From Fortiea contorta PCC 7126 (GTDB taxonomy: Bacteria > Cyanobacteriota > Cyanobacteriia > Cyanobacteriales > Nostocaceae): DNA of 64,000 nucleotides. The stretch spans positions 3,871,895 to 3,935,894 of the forward strand of contig NZ_KB235930.1 of assembly GCF_000332295.1 (NCBI RefSeq), written 5' to 3'. Under the pieces are notes generated by a model, which was given only the letters and a program-made list of their open reading frames with translations, ran no database searches and was not told the origin of the DNA. The position numbers and the translations under genes are program-made. Below are positions 1-9,202 of the stretch, one piece after another; positions within the stretch are counted from its first letter, which is position 1; each line of letters opens with the position of its first letter.

Positions 1-78
1 TCTGGTTTGGAGCCAGAATTAGGTGGTTTTCTGCGGGATGCGCCAGAACGTTCTGGTTTGGAGCCAGAATTAGGTGGT
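1..78 (+). repeat. 51-bp tandem duplication in the ferredoxin N-terminus
   Basis: Bases 1-27 recur exactly at 52-78, a period of 51 bp (17 codons), so the reading frame is kept and the peptide SGLEPELGG is repeated. More copies may exist upstream of the window. Confidence 0.85.
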
Positions 79-414
79 ATACAGCGCCAGAAGGGTGTTT
101 ATGTTGATGAAATTACCTGTATTGGCTGTAAGCACTGCGCCCACGTAGCACGGAACACCTTTTATATTGAAGCAGACTATGGGCGATCGCGCGTAGTTCG
201 GCAAGATGGAGATGCACAAGAGGTAATCCAAGAAGCAATTGACACTTGTCCGGTTGATTGTATCCACTGGGTTGACTATACGGTGCTGAAAAATTTAGAA
301 GAAGACCGCAAATATCAAGTAATTCCAGTGGTGGGTTATCCTGTAGAACACGCTGTGGCTACTACTGAACGGCGACGCAAAAGGCAGAAGTTGAAAAATA
401 AAAAATCTGGTTAA
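1..414 (+). CDS. 4Fe-4S ferredoxin, 5' end outside the window
   Basis: Electron carrier of the short bacterial ferredoxin type. The frame is open to the window edge, so the true start lies upstream; the first ATG seen is at 7. Counting from it, Cys38, Cys41 and Cys44 form CxxCxxC and Cys81 lies in a CP motif (CPVDC), enough for one [4Fe-4S] cluster. The core is followed by a basic C-terminus. The N-terminus contains two copies of a SGLEPELGG peptide, produced by a 51-bp tandem repeat. Cyanobacterial ferredoxins of this kind often carry such N-terminal linkers. The redox partner cannot be told from the sequence. Confidence 0.85.
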   Translation, partial: SGLEPELGGFLRDAPERSGLEPELGGIQRQKGVYVDEITCIGCKHCAHVARNTFYIEADYGRSRVVRQDGDAQEVIQEAIDTCPVDCIHWVDYTVLKNLEEDRKYQVIPVVGYPVEHAVATTERRRKRQKLKNKKSG

Positions 415-495
415 GATTTCAAATTTAATAGATAAAATTCAGGGCTGGTTTGACTGGCTCTTTTATTTTGTCCACCTGCCCATCTTCTCAAGATT

Positions 496-774
496 TTATT
501 TGAGATGGTCGTGCTGTGAAAGCAATTTTTCGACTTTGGCTTCATCAATCCTGGCTGTCAGTTTTTTGGCTTCATGTAAATCTCTGGTGGTTTTTGCCAA
601 ATTAAATGTTGAGCCGAGGGAGAAAGCTAAACCCATACCCATAAAGCCTTTTACCCAGTTATCCACAGGTAAGTTAACAATACCAAAGCTGGTCATAGAA
701 ACCGAAAGAATAAAAGCTGCCCATGTTTGAATAATCCAGGCTTGGCTGTCTTTTTGAGGGCCGAGTGTTTGCAT
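496..774 (-). CDS. YiaA/YiaB-family two-helix membrane protein
   Basis: A 92-residue protein with two hydrophobic segments (about residues 13-35 and 42-60). The motif around VDNWVKGFMGMG between the helices and SLGSTFNLAKTTRD after them fits the yiaAB two-helix family, an inner-membrane family of unknown biochemical role. The C-terminal 30 residues are charged and probably helical. It is a single gene on the minus strand, with the ferredoxin convergent to it. Confidence 0.75.
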   Translation of the reverse strand: MQTLGPQKDSQAWIIQTWAAFILSVSMTSFGIVNLPVDNWVKGFMGMGLAFSLGSTFNLAKTTRDLHEAKKLTARIDEAKVEKLLSQHDHLK

Positions 775-1016
775 ATTTTTTACCTCTGCACTGTGTAATT
801 TAATTGTGATTGTATTTATTGGTACAGTTGTCGAGGGCTATGGCCTTACCAGTTTGATAACTGGACTCTGAAAACCAAGCCCCACAGTGCTTTCATTTGA
901 GGAAAAAACTTAGCAGAAAAGAGCAATTTGCTCAAATTTTGGAGATTTGATTACGTACCAGTGCTTGTACCAATTTTCTAATTGGCATACAGTAGATTAA
1001 CTGAGATGATGAAAAA

Positions 1017-2615
1017 CTATTCGTTTTCTGGAAGTACTTTTACTTTGCCATCAGGGCTAAGAACAGCGCGAATTCTGAGATTTTTACCGGATCTACTGGG
1101 TGAGACGAAGGGTTTACCAATAGTGGGTATTCCCGCACTATCAACGTAGTCTCTTGCTGCTTTATTGAGGGGCAAAATCCTTTCGATTGTGCCGTCAACA
1201 GCAACTGTAAGACTATATTCTAGTGTTTCTGTCAATCCACTGGGTGGTTGCCAGCGTTGCTGGAAATATTCTCTGGCTTCTGAGACGAGAGGAGTATCAA
1301 ATAAGGTGCTGTTGGTTGCGACTTCTGCGGAAGCTGCATTTCCTCCACGAGCGTTTCGCAATTTACTGACTAAAGTATCGCTCTCAGTGGTGACGGAAGA
1401 GGCATTTGCAGCAGAATTTGAGCTACCTTGCAATAGCTGTGGGTCTGGCTGCGATTCAGTTGGAATCTGGCTACTGGGTAAATTAGCCAAGGGTGGAGCG
1501 ATATTAGCTGAAGGAGTAGAAAGCCTTGGTGGAAGATTGCGTTTTTTCGGTAGATTATCTGCTGTTGCGGGGACTGTATTCGCGGGGTTTAATAAGGGGT
1601 TTGGTTGAATAGCGATTTGCTGTCCACCACCTGTGCTGGGCGTTAGCGATGGTGAGTTTTGAGATAGGGCGGGATTAGTGACTTGCGGTTGAGTCAATCT
1701 AGTTGTAGACGGCTGGGACTTACCAACTGTCTGAGTAGGTGCAGACAAACCACTGGGGACTGTTAGGGGTGGGGCTGGTAACTTAGAAGTGGGAAGCGGG
1801 GGAGTAACTGCCAAATTTGGCAGTGGCTGTAAATTATCTGTGGGAGTGAGTCCGGCTTGGGGTGTAGAGAAGCTGAGTGAGGGTGTGGAGGGAGCGAGAA
1901 CTGGGGCAGAATTGGGGTCTGATTTGGCGATTGTTTGCTGCTTGGGCTTGGCTTGATTTACATATTGCCAAGTAACAGGTAGCAGGCCTACACCTAAAGC
2001 TAAGACGGCGGCTACAGATGTCCAAGCTGGCCAGCCATGACCTGAACCCCGGCGATTGAGAGTGGGTAAAGCCATGATATCTGCTGTGTATTCATCTAAA
2101 GCCGTCCCCAAGTCGAATAGTTGCAATAAACTCAGGCGAACTACGGAGCCTGATGTGGGATTGGCGAGGGAACCGAGAAATAAGTTATGGGTTAAATAAT
2201 TGTTCGGTTCTAGATAAATTTTTGTGTCTGGAATTGAGGTATTGAAGGGGTTTGAGATTTTAGTGCTGGCTGTTAGCAGAGATGGGGATGAATCTGCGAT
2301 CGCTAATTCGTCTGGGACTTTGCTGGAGTCTGGGGGTGTAGAGAAACTGATCCAAAAATTATCTGGAGTTTGGCGAAGAATATCTTGTACATAGCTAGTA
2401 ACCGCATCACACAAAGCTTCTAGCTGATCGCGATCGCCCCGAATTGACACTTGGTTTTCTGCTGGTGACTGGGGGCTGTCAAAACTGAGGACAAAATTTA
2501 ACTGTTTGAGAACAGTTTTACCCATCAACTGCGACAAGGTTGAGCTTTGCGCCAATACTTCTAGTGTACAAGTGGGGGGTGTGTAGCGACGAATGACGGT
2601 ATTTGATAGAGGCAT
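1017..2615 (-). CDS. DUF4335 domain protein, membrane anchored
   Basis: Cyanobacterial protein of unknown function. I start it at the ATG at 2615, because the family begins MPLSNTVIRRYTPPTCTLE; the frame is open 45 codons further upstream. The N-terminal ~190 residues form the DUF4335 domain. A single membrane segment (VAAVLALGVGLLPV, near residue 200) is followed by a long Pro/Ser/Thr/Gln-rich low-complexity linker and a conserved C-terminal ~110 residues. It lies directly downstream of a DUF3038 gene in the same direction; this pair is conserved in cyanobacteria. The topology suggests an extracytoplasmic C-terminal part, which is inference. Confidence 0.8.
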   Translation of the reverse strand: MPLSNTVIRRYTPPTCTLEVLAQSSTLSQLMGKTVLKQLNFVLSFDSPQSPAENQVSIRGDRDQLEALCDAVTSYVQDILRQTPDNFWISFSTPPDSSKVPDELAIADSSPSLLTASTKISNPFNTSIPDTKIYLEPNNYLTHNLFLGSLANPTSGSVVRLSLLQLFDLGTALDEYTADIMALPTLNRRGSGHGWPAWTSVAAVLALGVGLLPVTWQYVNQAKPKQQTIAKSDPNSAPVLAPSTPSLSFSTPQAGLTPTDNLQPLPNLAVTPPLPTSKLPAPPLTVPSGLSAPTQTVGKSQPSTTRLTQPQVTNPALSQNSPSLTPSTGGGQQIAIQPNPLLNPANTVPATADNLPKKRNLPPRLSTPSANIAPPLANLPSSQIPTESQPDPQLLQGSSNSAANASSVTTESDTLVSKLRNARGGNAASAEVATNSTLFDTPLVSEAREYFQQRWQPPSGLTETLEYSLTVAVDGTIERILPLNKAARDYVDSAGIPTIGKPFVSPSRSGKNLRIRAVLSPDGKVKVLPENE

Positions 2616-2752
2616 GGCAGAAACTGCTTGAGAGACTATTTGGGAATTTTGAATTGGGATTTTGAATTTTGCGAAAAGTTTTCTGGAGAATAAGCTTAAC
2701 TTAGCAAACTTTTCCAGATAGATTTTTTGATGGTCAATCTCAAATCTCAAAT

Positions 2753-3358
2753 CTAAAATTTGGTCGAACGATCTATGAGTGCTAGCCAGAGACGACGGTG
2801 TCCACCAGCAGCGCTGTAAAAGAGTAATTCTACAAGTAGTTTTAGCGCTAAACGGGTGAGTAAATCTGTGGAGATTTGCTCATCTTCTTCCATTCGCTCT
2901 TGATAGACGTTGCAGAAAGTGTCGATATAATCTCCTAATAAAGCAGCCTGATGAGGTTCTCGATGACTTTCTGCCATTTGTTCTAATAGCCCAACAGCAC
3001 GACGAATTAATTCTTGCTGTTGTTTAGCGAGGTAGCAGGTGATCAGAACTAATGATCGCGCTTCTTCTACATCTAATTTTTTTCGTCCTCCTTGACCTTT
3101 GCGTAAGGGATTTGATTGGCGTAATCGCCACAAAGCCACACGATCTGGCACTCTCGACTCTAATTTCAACTCTATTGCTGCCGACAGCATAGCCTCAGAA
3201 CCTGTACCAGTTAGTGTTTCTAGCGCCAATAACACTAAGTCTAATTGGGTTTTGATATTGTCCCATTGCAGGGTGTTTGGGGCTGGAAGCTGGATTAAGT
3301 CCTCCCACTGTGAATTCGGAGTTGCTGAATCGGCGGCCGAGTGCATAACTTTTAGCAT
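2753..3358 (-). CDS. DUF3038 domain protein
   Basis: A 201-residue soluble, mostly helical protein of the cyanobacterial DUF3038 family, function unknown. The central block (about residues 60-180) is the conserved domain. There is no signal peptide or membrane segment. It lies about 140 bp upstream of the DUF4335 gene on the same strand, so the two are probably one operon. Start at 3358, with an in-frame ATG four codons inside as the alternative. Confidence 0.8.
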   Translation of the reverse strand: MLKVMHSAADSATPNSQWEDLIQLPAPNTLQWDNIKTQLDLVLLALETLTGTGSEAMLSAAIELKLESRVPDRVALWRLRQSNPLRKGQGGRKKLDVEEARSLVLITCYLAKQQQELIRRAVGLLEQMAESHREPHQAALLGDYIDTFCNVYQERMEEDEQISTDLLTRLALKLLVELLFYSAAGGHRRLWLALIDRSTKF

Positions 3359-3656
3359 AGGTGATCAGGCTAATAGGGACTGTTGCTGTTACCCATTTTG
3401 AAACAGACTCTTAAGCATTAAGGTTGGTTTCCCATAGCTAAATGCTCAAAAGCTTGAGCTAGCTTTCATTGCTGTGGTCAACAGCTGGTGTCTTTGTCTT
3501 ACTTGGCGTGAAAGTAAAGATTTGACTACCCCAGTGAAAGTTTAACCAGTTTTAGCTACCGGGTAGATAAAGATTTTGTTTGGGGCGTGGGGCAATTCAA
3601 TGTCAAGATTGAGGATTTTTGATTAGGTTTCCATCTCAAATCCCCACGCCTATTGC

Positions 3657-6083
3657 CTATTTGACGTAAGCGATGGTGACACCGCTACCACCGTCCACTT
3701 GGGCTGCGGGTTCGTAGTGGCTGACTCTGGGGTGCTGTTGCAAATAGGTGTGGATACCTTGTCGCAGTTTGCCGGTACCGTGACCGTGAATGATCCATGT
3801 CGGGCCTGTTGCTTCGGAAATTGCTTTGTCTAAAATGAATTCAGCATCAGCTACCCGTTTTCCGCGCAAATCTATTGTATTTTTGGAAGTGCGAATGGCT
3901 GGGGCTGGTTGTGCTGGTTGAGCAACTGGTGCTGGGGTTGATACTGATTTTTGCTTGACAATTGGTTCGGCTTTTTGACCGTCTAAAGATTCGATGTCTT
4001 GTAGCTTGACGGTCATTTTCATCATGCCAAAGCGGACGCTAAATTCCCCGTCTTCATCGGGTGCGGTGATGACTTCGGCGGTTTGCCCGAATTTTGACAA
4101 GCGGATGCGATCGCCTATTTTGGGCATAAACCCCGGGTTGGGTTTGGGTGGCGCTGCTGGTTGATATTGCTGGGCGATTTGGTTGAGGGTGTTGGTGGCT
4201 TGCTGGGCTTCTTGGGCTGTGGTTGTACCTTGCTGTAAGCGGCGAATCACTTGGGCGATTTCGGTTTTGGCTTGGGCGATCGCCTGTTGGACTGCGACTT
4301 CTTGAGAAGCCCGTAAGGCTTGTTCTCGCTCTTGCAAAGCTGCGGCTTTTGCGGATACTTCTTGGTATAAACGTTCTGCTTGTTGCAGGAGATTTTGGGC
4401 TTCGGTGGCTTTGGTTTCTTGGCGACGGCGTTGGGCTTCTAAGCCTGCAATTACTTGGTTAACTTCGTCTGTACCCTCGCCGACTTGGGTTTTTGCTTGT
4501 TCAATGACTTCTGGTTTCAATCCTAAACGAAGGGCGATCGTTAAGGCGTTGGAGCGTCCGGGAATTCCCCACAATAGACGATAAGTTGGCGACAATGTGG
4601 TTTCATCAAATTCTACTGAGGCGTTTTCAAACCGCTCATCATCATATTTCAGGGCTTTGAGTTCGCCGAAGTGGGTGGTGGCGATAGTCAATTGGGCATG
4701 ATCCGCAAGATATTTGAGTAGGGCGATCGCTAACGCACTACCTTCGGCTGGATCTGTTCCCGCGCCAACTTCATCGAGTAAAACTAGGGATGAGAGGGAT
4801 GGAGCCGCATCAGAATTCGCTCCTATTTCCTCATTGCCACTGGGACTCAAAGCATTCAAAATCCGACTAATGCGGCGGATATGTCCAGAGAATGTGGATA
4901 AACTTTGCTGCAACGATTGTTCGTCGCCAATATCTGCTAATATCTGGTCAAACCAAGGTATTTCTACAGGTTCGCGGGCGGGGACAAATAAACCTACTTT
5001 AGCCATTAATGCTGCTAAAGCTAGGGTTTTGAGAGTTACGGTTTTGCCCCCGGTATTCGGCCCGGTAATTGTCACTACTCGAATATGAGGACTAATCAGT
5101 AAATCTACTGGTACTACTGCCTGTCCTTGCTCGTGCTGTTGCTGCCAAATTAATAAAGGATGTCGCAATTGTCGCAACGTGATGAATTCTTGCTGATCGC
5201 GGCGAATAAATCTGGGAGGATTGGCACCAAGCCAAAAACTGTATCTGGCTCTGGCGGTGGCTAAATCCAAGGTGGTGACGATCGCTAATAGCCTTTCTAA
5301 ATCGGGTTTGACAGCGGCGACTTGCTCTGTCAAAACTCGGCGGATAACTTCTTCTTCAACTTGTTCTCTTCTGATTGTCTGGCGTAATTGATTACCCGTA
5401 GGGACAATGGAATTAGGTTCGATGTAGAGCGTGGCGCCGCTGGTGGAGGTATCGTGAACAATACCGGGGATGGCGTCTTTGTGGGTGGCTTTGACGGGGA
5501 TGACATAGCGATCGCCTCGTTGCGTGATCAATTGTTCCTGAACTGCACTAGATTTCGCTTGCAGGATATTTTGTAACTTTTGGGTAATTTGACTGCGTAA
5601 TCTCCGCAAGTCAGTGCGAATTTCCCCTATTTTTTGGCTAGCGCGATCAGTGACTTGGCCGCGTTCATCGATACAGCGGTGAATTTCCTGCTCTAATTCT
5701 GGATATGTCCGCAAATCGGCGACTAATTCGTTGAGGATGGGTAAATCTGGCTGATTGTCAATCACACGCCGCAAACTTCTCGCACCTGCGAGGGTGGTAG
5801 CGATCGCCAACAGTTCATCCCCTGCTAAAATACCTTGTAGTTCGGCGCGTTCGATAGCGTCACCAATATCTTGAATGCCGTCGAAAGATAAACTCGTGCC
5901 GAGACGGCTTTCCAGTTGGTAGACTTCTTTAGTTTGCTCCAACAACTGCGTACTTGCTGCTTGAGATGTGGGAATTTGCAGCTGACGCGATGCGATCACC
6001 CCTAACTTAGTTGCCGCAAAGGTTGAGAGATGCTGGCAGAGGCGATACCATTCTAGTAGTTCTAAGGTTTCAGATTGGATCAA
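3657..6083 (-). CDS. mutS2: endonuclease MutS2
   Basis: DNA/ribosome-associated ATPase of the MutS2 family. In other bacteria it is linked to suppression of recombination and to rescue of collided ribosomes. Visible features: the MutS core domains, Walker A GPNTGGKT near residue 340, Walker B with LLDEVGAGTDP near 430, a long Gln/Ala-rich coiled coil (about 515-630), a KOW-like segment, and a C-terminal Smr domain from about 728 with DLRG and HGHGTGKL. The length (808) is usual for cyanobacteria. No ATG fits the conserved N-terminus IQSETLELLEW; the start is a TTG at 6083. A damaged second copy of the first ~100 bp lies at 6777-6906. Confidence 0.95.
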   Translation of the reverse strand: MIQSETLELLEWYRLCQHLSTFAATKLGVIASRQLQIPTSQAASTQLLEQTKEVYQLESRLGTSLSFDGIQDIGDAIERAELQGILAGDELLAIATTLAGARSLRRVIDNQPDLPILNELVADLRTYPELEQEIHRCIDERGQVTDRASQKIGEIRTDLRRLRSQITQKLQNILQAKSSAVQEQLITQRGDRYVIPVKATHKDAIPGIVHDTSTSGATLYIEPNSIVPTGNQLRQTIRREQVEEEVIRRVLTEQVAAVKPDLERLLAIVTTLDLATARARYSFWLGANPPRFIRRDQQEFITLRQLRHPLLIWQQQHEQGQAVVPVDLLISPHIRVVTITGPNTGGKTVTLKTLALAALMAKVGLFVPAREPVEIPWFDQILADIGDEQSLQQSLSTFSGHIRRISRILNALSPSGNEEIGANSDAAPSLSSLVLLDEVGAGTDPAEGSALAIALLKYLADHAQLTIATTHFGELKALKYDDERFENASVEFDETTLSPTYRLLWGIPGRSNALTIALRLGLKPEVIEQAKTQVGEGTDEVNQVIAGLEAQRRRQETKATEAQNLLQQAERLYQEVSAKAAALQEREQALRASQEVAVQQAIAQAKTEIAQVIRRLQQGTTTAQEAQQATNTLNQIAQQYQPAAPPKPNPGFMPKIGDRIRLSKFGQTAEVITAPDEDGEFSVRFGMMKMTVKLQDIESLDGQKAEPIVKQKSVSTPAPVAQPAQPAPAIRTSKNTIDLRGKRVADAEFILDKAISEATGPTWIIHGHGTGKLRQGIHTYLQQHPRVSHYEPAAQVDGGSGVTIAYVK

Positions 6084-6141
6084 GGCTTCAATATCTAATC
6101 TGAATTTATCGTAACAATTCTTGCTGCCAGAAAGCTAAATT
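5992..6141. repeat. copy 1 of a direct repeat made from the mutS2 5' end
   Basis: This segment (mutS2 codons 1 to about 30 plus ~58 bp of leader) is repeated in the same orientation at 6777-6906, with a few substitutions and one 19-20 bp deletion. The two copies bracket the MazF-type cassette. Confidence 0.85.
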
Positions 6142-6236
6142 TTGTTGCAGTTAATTGCAGCAGTATTAACTTGCTAGAGTATGCCGTAACATAGAAGTAC
6201 AGAGTCAAAATGGTGTTTGTTTGTAAAAAATACATA

Positions 6237-6422
6237 ATGGATGCTCTAATTCAAGAACTTGACATCAAACTGCGCCAATGGCAGCCTGCAATAGTCGAAC
6301 AAGTTCGTCAGCGCCTAGCGGAGATTATTGAACTGGCAGACCAAGACGCTTTAGATATTCTTCGTTCCAGGATAGTTGAGCAAGAAGTGTTGGATCTGAT
6401 TGATGAACCCGAAACCTGGTGA
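6237..6422 (+). CDS. antitoxin of a MazEF-like pair
   Basis: A 61-residue acidic helical protein (MDALIQELD...), placed as the antitoxin because its 3' end overlaps a PemK/MazF toxin gene by 20 bp. I prefer the ATG at 6237; an in-frame ATG at 6210 would add nine residues. No classic AbrB-type DNA-binding motif is visible, so the family is uncertain. Expected role: neutralise the downstream endoribonuclease and repress the operon. Confidence 0.7.
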   Translation: MDALIQELDIKLRQWQPAIVEQVRQRLAEIIELADQDALDILRSRIVEQEVLDLIDEPETW

Positions 6423-6747
6423 AGTCTGGCTGATTGATTTAGGGCTTGCAGCCAAAACACGCCCCGTCATCATTGTGTCTCGTGATGATCCAACTCCACC
6501 AAGGGCTTTGATTCTTTACGTACCCATAACAACACAAAACAGAGGCAGTGCATACGAAGTTGAACTACCTGTTTTGTCGTTTTTAAGGCAAGGTTCTATT
6601 GCTAATATACAAGGTTTAGGTTCTGTTCCATCTGTGAGGCTTGATCGCCAACTTGGCGAATTATCCGCAGAAACCATGCTCAAAATTAAACAAGCTTTGA
6701 TATTTACGCTGGATTTAGAAGCAAAATTACAGCATGATGAACACTAA
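6403..6747 (+). CDS. PemK/MazF-type endoribonuclease toxin
   Basis: 114 residues with the MazF fold signature: N-terminal NPKPGEVWLIDLG, then KTRPVIIVSRDD, VPITTQNRGS and SVPSVRLDRQLGEL. These are the usual positions of the RNA-binding loops and catalytic Arg/Thr region. MazF family toxins cut mRNA at short sequence motifs. The ATG at 6403 is preferred over an adjacent TTG at 6400. It overlaps the antitoxin gene, so the two are translationally coupled. The cassette is flanked by direct repeats of mutS2 sequence. Confidence 0.85.
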   Translation: MNPKPGEVWLIDLGLAAKTRPVIIVSRDDPTPPRALILYVPITTQNRGSAYEVELPVLSFLRQGSIANIQGLGSVPSVRLDRQLGELSAETMLKIKQALIFTLDLEAKLQHDEH

Positions 6748-6776
6748 TAGTCGGTAGCTTTCATCGGTAAAATTAA

Positions 6777-6906
6777 GCGATCGCTCCTAGTTTTGTTGCC
6801 GCAGAGGCGATACCATTCTAGTAGTTCTAAGGTTTCAGATTGGATCAAGGTTTCAATATCTAATCTGAACTTATCGTCACAATTCTTGCTGCCAGAAAAC
6901 TCAAAT
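6777..6906 (-). pseudogene. fragment of the mutS2 5' end (copy 2)
   Basis: Direct-repeat copy of 5992-6141. It keeps the TTG start and the first ~13 codons of mutS2 but lacks 19-20 bp after the codons for YRLC, which breaks the frame, and it ends after about 25 codons. It is evidently a relic of a duplication that accompanied arrival of the MazF-type cassette. Confidence 0.8.
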
Positions 6907-7150
6907 TAATGGCAATAAAAAAATGGGCGTTGCTGAATAATGGGATGATTTTTTCCTCGCGCATAGACGCTTCCTCGGCTTCCCGCTTTCTTGGGCGCAA
7001 AGACAAGCCAGTGCATTGGGGAGACAGCACCTTGGGCGGGTACAAGCGCCAGTCCGCTTCAAGGGCGGGAAAATAAGTAAGCACCTGGCTTGACTTGAGG
7101 AGTTAGTGCTCGCGCTTAGTTTCCTGGAGGGATATCCTTGCAAATAAAAA
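6907..7150. other. non-coding stretch, possible decayed insertion
   Basis: No convincing gene. Reading frames here are open on the minus strand, but their products are Arg/Pro/Cys-rich with no family resemblance. The stretch begins with GGGCGTTGCTGAATAATGGG, reminiscent of insertion-sequence ends, and contains several GGGCGGG-type blocks. I cannot assign it. Confidence 0.3.
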
Positions 7151-7159
7151 AAGATTAAA

Positions 7160-7534
7160 TTAGCTTTTTGTACAAGCTTGTTGCAGTTGCAGCTGATTAT
7201 TTTTGTACACTTCTAGCATTCCCGCTTCCTGGCTATCTAATGTACCGTCCCACGCCCAGTATTGATAATTGCCATTCCGAAACTGGTAAACTCGCACTCC
7301 TTCTTTCACTTGGCTAGTTCCTTTCTTCAAACTCAATTTACCTTGAGGACTAATTGATCTATAGAGTAGTTCGCCGGATTTTTTAGTTTTCCAAATATTG
7401 ATTTTATAATCTCCTTGACAATCCAGATTGAGGATTAAATCTGCTGTTGAATCGGCAGCAACAGGTAAGGAAAAATTCACCATGACACAAGTAACTATAG
7501 CCAAAAAAGTAAAGCTTTTCTGTTGTATTTTCAT
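7160..7534 (-). CDS. small secreted protein, function unknown
   Basis: 124 residues with a clear signal peptide (basic MKIQQK, hydrophobic core to about residue 24, likely cleavage after SLPVAA). The mature ~97 residues hold two Cys (in LDCQGDYK and QQACTK), Trp/Tyr-rich strands and a WAWDG motif, suggesting a small beta-rich periplasmic or secreted domain with one disulfide. No family recognised. The ATG at 7534 leads directly into the signal peptide, supporting this start. Confidence 0.7.
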   Translation of the reverse strand: MKIQQKSFTFLAIVTCVMVNFSLPVAADSTADLILNLDCQGDYKINIWKTKKSGELLYRSISPQGKLSLKKGTSQVKEGVRVYQFRNGNYQYWAWDGTLDSQEAGMLEVYKNNQLQLQQACTKS

Positions 7535-7691
7535 CGGGTTGAATTTGACAATTTATAACAATTAATTAGACTAGGACTAATATAATACGCCTAATGTGAA
7601 TAAAGTAAGAACATCAATACCAAAACGCTGGCGCAGAAAAATATACAGAGTATGATTGGTAATTTTAGCAGCAACATGGACGCAGATACCA

Positions 7692-7910
7692 TCAACTTTC
7701 TTCCGCTTTCATATTGCCCCGAATTTGCTTTGCCTTTTTGAGAAATGCAGCAGCTTCTTGACTGAGGCGAGGGGCTGTGTCAGCGGAGAATTGAGTGCGC
7801 CATGAAAGACAGCAGCCAAGAAGCCAACAATAAACAATCGTCTCAACATAGATTTTGTGTGGGGAAAATGACAAAAACGCTACCTGATCGCTCTGATCAC
7901 TCATTGTCAT
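7692..7910 (-). CDS. hypothetical small ORF
   Basis: 72 codons, with one short hydrophobic stretch (about 26-36) and a charged C-terminal helix (SQEAAAFLKKAKQI). It resembles no known family. It may be a real small gene or the decayed end of one, as the N-terminal half looks unlike coding sequence. Confidence 0.3.
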   Translation of the reverse strand: MTMSDQSDQVAFLSFSPHKIYVETIVYCWLLGCCLSWRTQFSADTAPRLSQEAAAFLKKAKQIRGNMKAEES

Positions 7911-8035
7911 CCAAAATACTTGTTATAACTCTACCGTAACCGTAGCGATCGCTATTGGATGTAAACATCTCGCTGCAATTACTCCCACAATTTGATACCC
8001 TATCTACAACACAGAGATTTGAGCAAAGTTTAAGC

Positions 8036-9199
8036 GTGGATATTCAACTTGGGCGGGGGAAAACAGCTCGCAGAGCCTACGGAATTGATGAAATTGCGTT
8101 AGTCCCTGGTAAAAGAACACTAGATCCTTCTCTAGCGGATACTAAATGGCGGATTGGCAATATTGAGCGTGAAATCCCCATCATTGCCAGTGCGATGGAT
8201 GGCGTCGTCGATGTTCGTATGGCTGTGCGCTTATCGCAGTTAGGAGCATTAGGCGTCCTCAATTTGGAAGGTATCCAAACTCGCTATGCCGATCCAGAGC
8301 CAATTTTAGATCGGATTGCCGCCGTGGGCAAAGATGAATTTGTGGCTTTGATGCAAGAACTCTATGCCGAACCGATTAAGCCGGAACTAATTACCCAGCG
8401 GATTCAAGAAATTAAACTTCAAGGTGGGATTGCGGCGGTGAGTTCTACCCCAGCTGGTGCAAGTAAATATGGTGAAGTGGTGGCGAAAGCCGGAGCAGAT
8501 TTATTCTTCGTCCAAGCTACGGTTGTTTCCACAGCGCATTTGTCACCTGAATCTTTAATTCCCCTAGATTTAGCGGAATTTTGCCATTCTATGCCGATTC
8601 CCGTAGTATTGGGCAATTGTGTCACCTATGAAGTGACGCTGAATTTGTTAAAAGCAGGAGCGGCGGCGGTATTGGTGGGAATTGGCCCTGGTGCAGCTTG
8701 TACTTCCCGTGGTGTGTTGGGTGTGGGTGTACCTCAAGCCACAGCGATCGCTGATTGTGCCGCCGCACGAGATGATTATTATCGAGAAACTGGTAACTAT
8801 ATTCCCGTGATTGCCGATGGTGGTTTAATCACAGGTGGTGACATTTGTAAATGTATCGCTTGCGGCGCCGATGGCGTCATGATTGGTTCTCCCTTCGCCA
8901 GAGCCGCCGAAGCCCCAGGCAGGGGTTATCATTGGGGCATGGCAACTCCTAGCCCGGTTCTGCCCCGTGGGACTCGTATCCGCGTCGCCACCACCGGTAG
9001 TTTAGAGCAAATACTCATTGGCCCAGCCGGACTCGATGACGGCACTCACAACCTCCTAGGAGCCTTAAAAACGAGTATGGGCACCTTGGGAGCTAAGAAC
9101 ATTAAAGAAATGCAACAGGTGGAAGTTGTGATTGCTCCTTCTCTGCTGACTGAAGGCAAAGTTTACCAAAAAGCTCAACAACTGGGCATGGGTAAATAG
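8036..9199 (+). CDS. guaB3: GuaB3 family IMP dehydrogenase-related protein
   Basis: TIM-barrel enzyme of the IMPDH/GMP reductase superfamily. The conserved N-terminus VDIQLGRGKTARRAYG begins at a GTG at 8036, giving 387 residues, the usual GuaB3 length; an in-frame ATG at 7955 would add 27 unconserved residues. Catalytic-loop Cys is in GPGAACTSR near residue 221; IADGG near 260 is the phosphate-binding region. No CBS domains are present, unlike true IMPDH. A cyanobacterial GuaB3 has been reported to act as a GMP reductase rather than an IMPDH. The downstream neighbours yfr1 and trxA keep an order known from other cyanobacteria. Confidence 0.9.
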   Translation: MDIQLGRGKTARRAYGIDEIALVPGKRTLDPSLADTKWRIGNIEREIPIIASAMDGVVDVRMAVRLSQLGALGVLNLEGIQTRYADPEPILDRIAAVGKDEFVALMQELYAEPIKPELITQRIQEIKLQGGIAAVSSTPAGASKYGEVVAKAGADLFFVQATVVSTAHLSPESLIPLDLAEFCHSMPIPVVLGNCVTYEVTLNLLKAGAAAVLVGIGPGAACTSRGVLGVGVPQATAIADCAAARDDYYRETGNYIPVIADGGLITGGDICKCIACGADGVMIGSPFARAAEAPGRGYHWGMATPSPVLPRGTRIRVATTGSLEQILIGPAGLDDGTHNLLGALKTSMGTLGAKNIKEMQQVEVVIAPSLLTEGKVYQKAQQLGMGK

Positions 9200-9202
9200 G
9201 AG

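Noticed and set aside
1165-1608. 147-codon open frame on the plus strand
   Set aside because: Antisense to the DUF4335 gene's low-complexity linker; composition is a mirror of that gene and no family fits.
3584-3650. GGCGTGGGG / CCCCACGCC inverted repeat after mutS2 as a terminator
   Set aside because: The loop is about 49 nt and there is no T run on the minus strand, so a terminator is not supported.
4223-5088. Open frames of 79 and 124 codons antisense to mutS2
   Set aside because: They lie wholly within mutS2, which has strong family motifs; translations are Leu/Arg- or Ser-rich shadow sequence.
6860-7143. Two overlapping minus-strand frames of 74 and 80 codons
   Set aside because: Both cover the same non-coding stretch in different frames, with Cys/Arg/Pro-rich products lacking similarity to any family.
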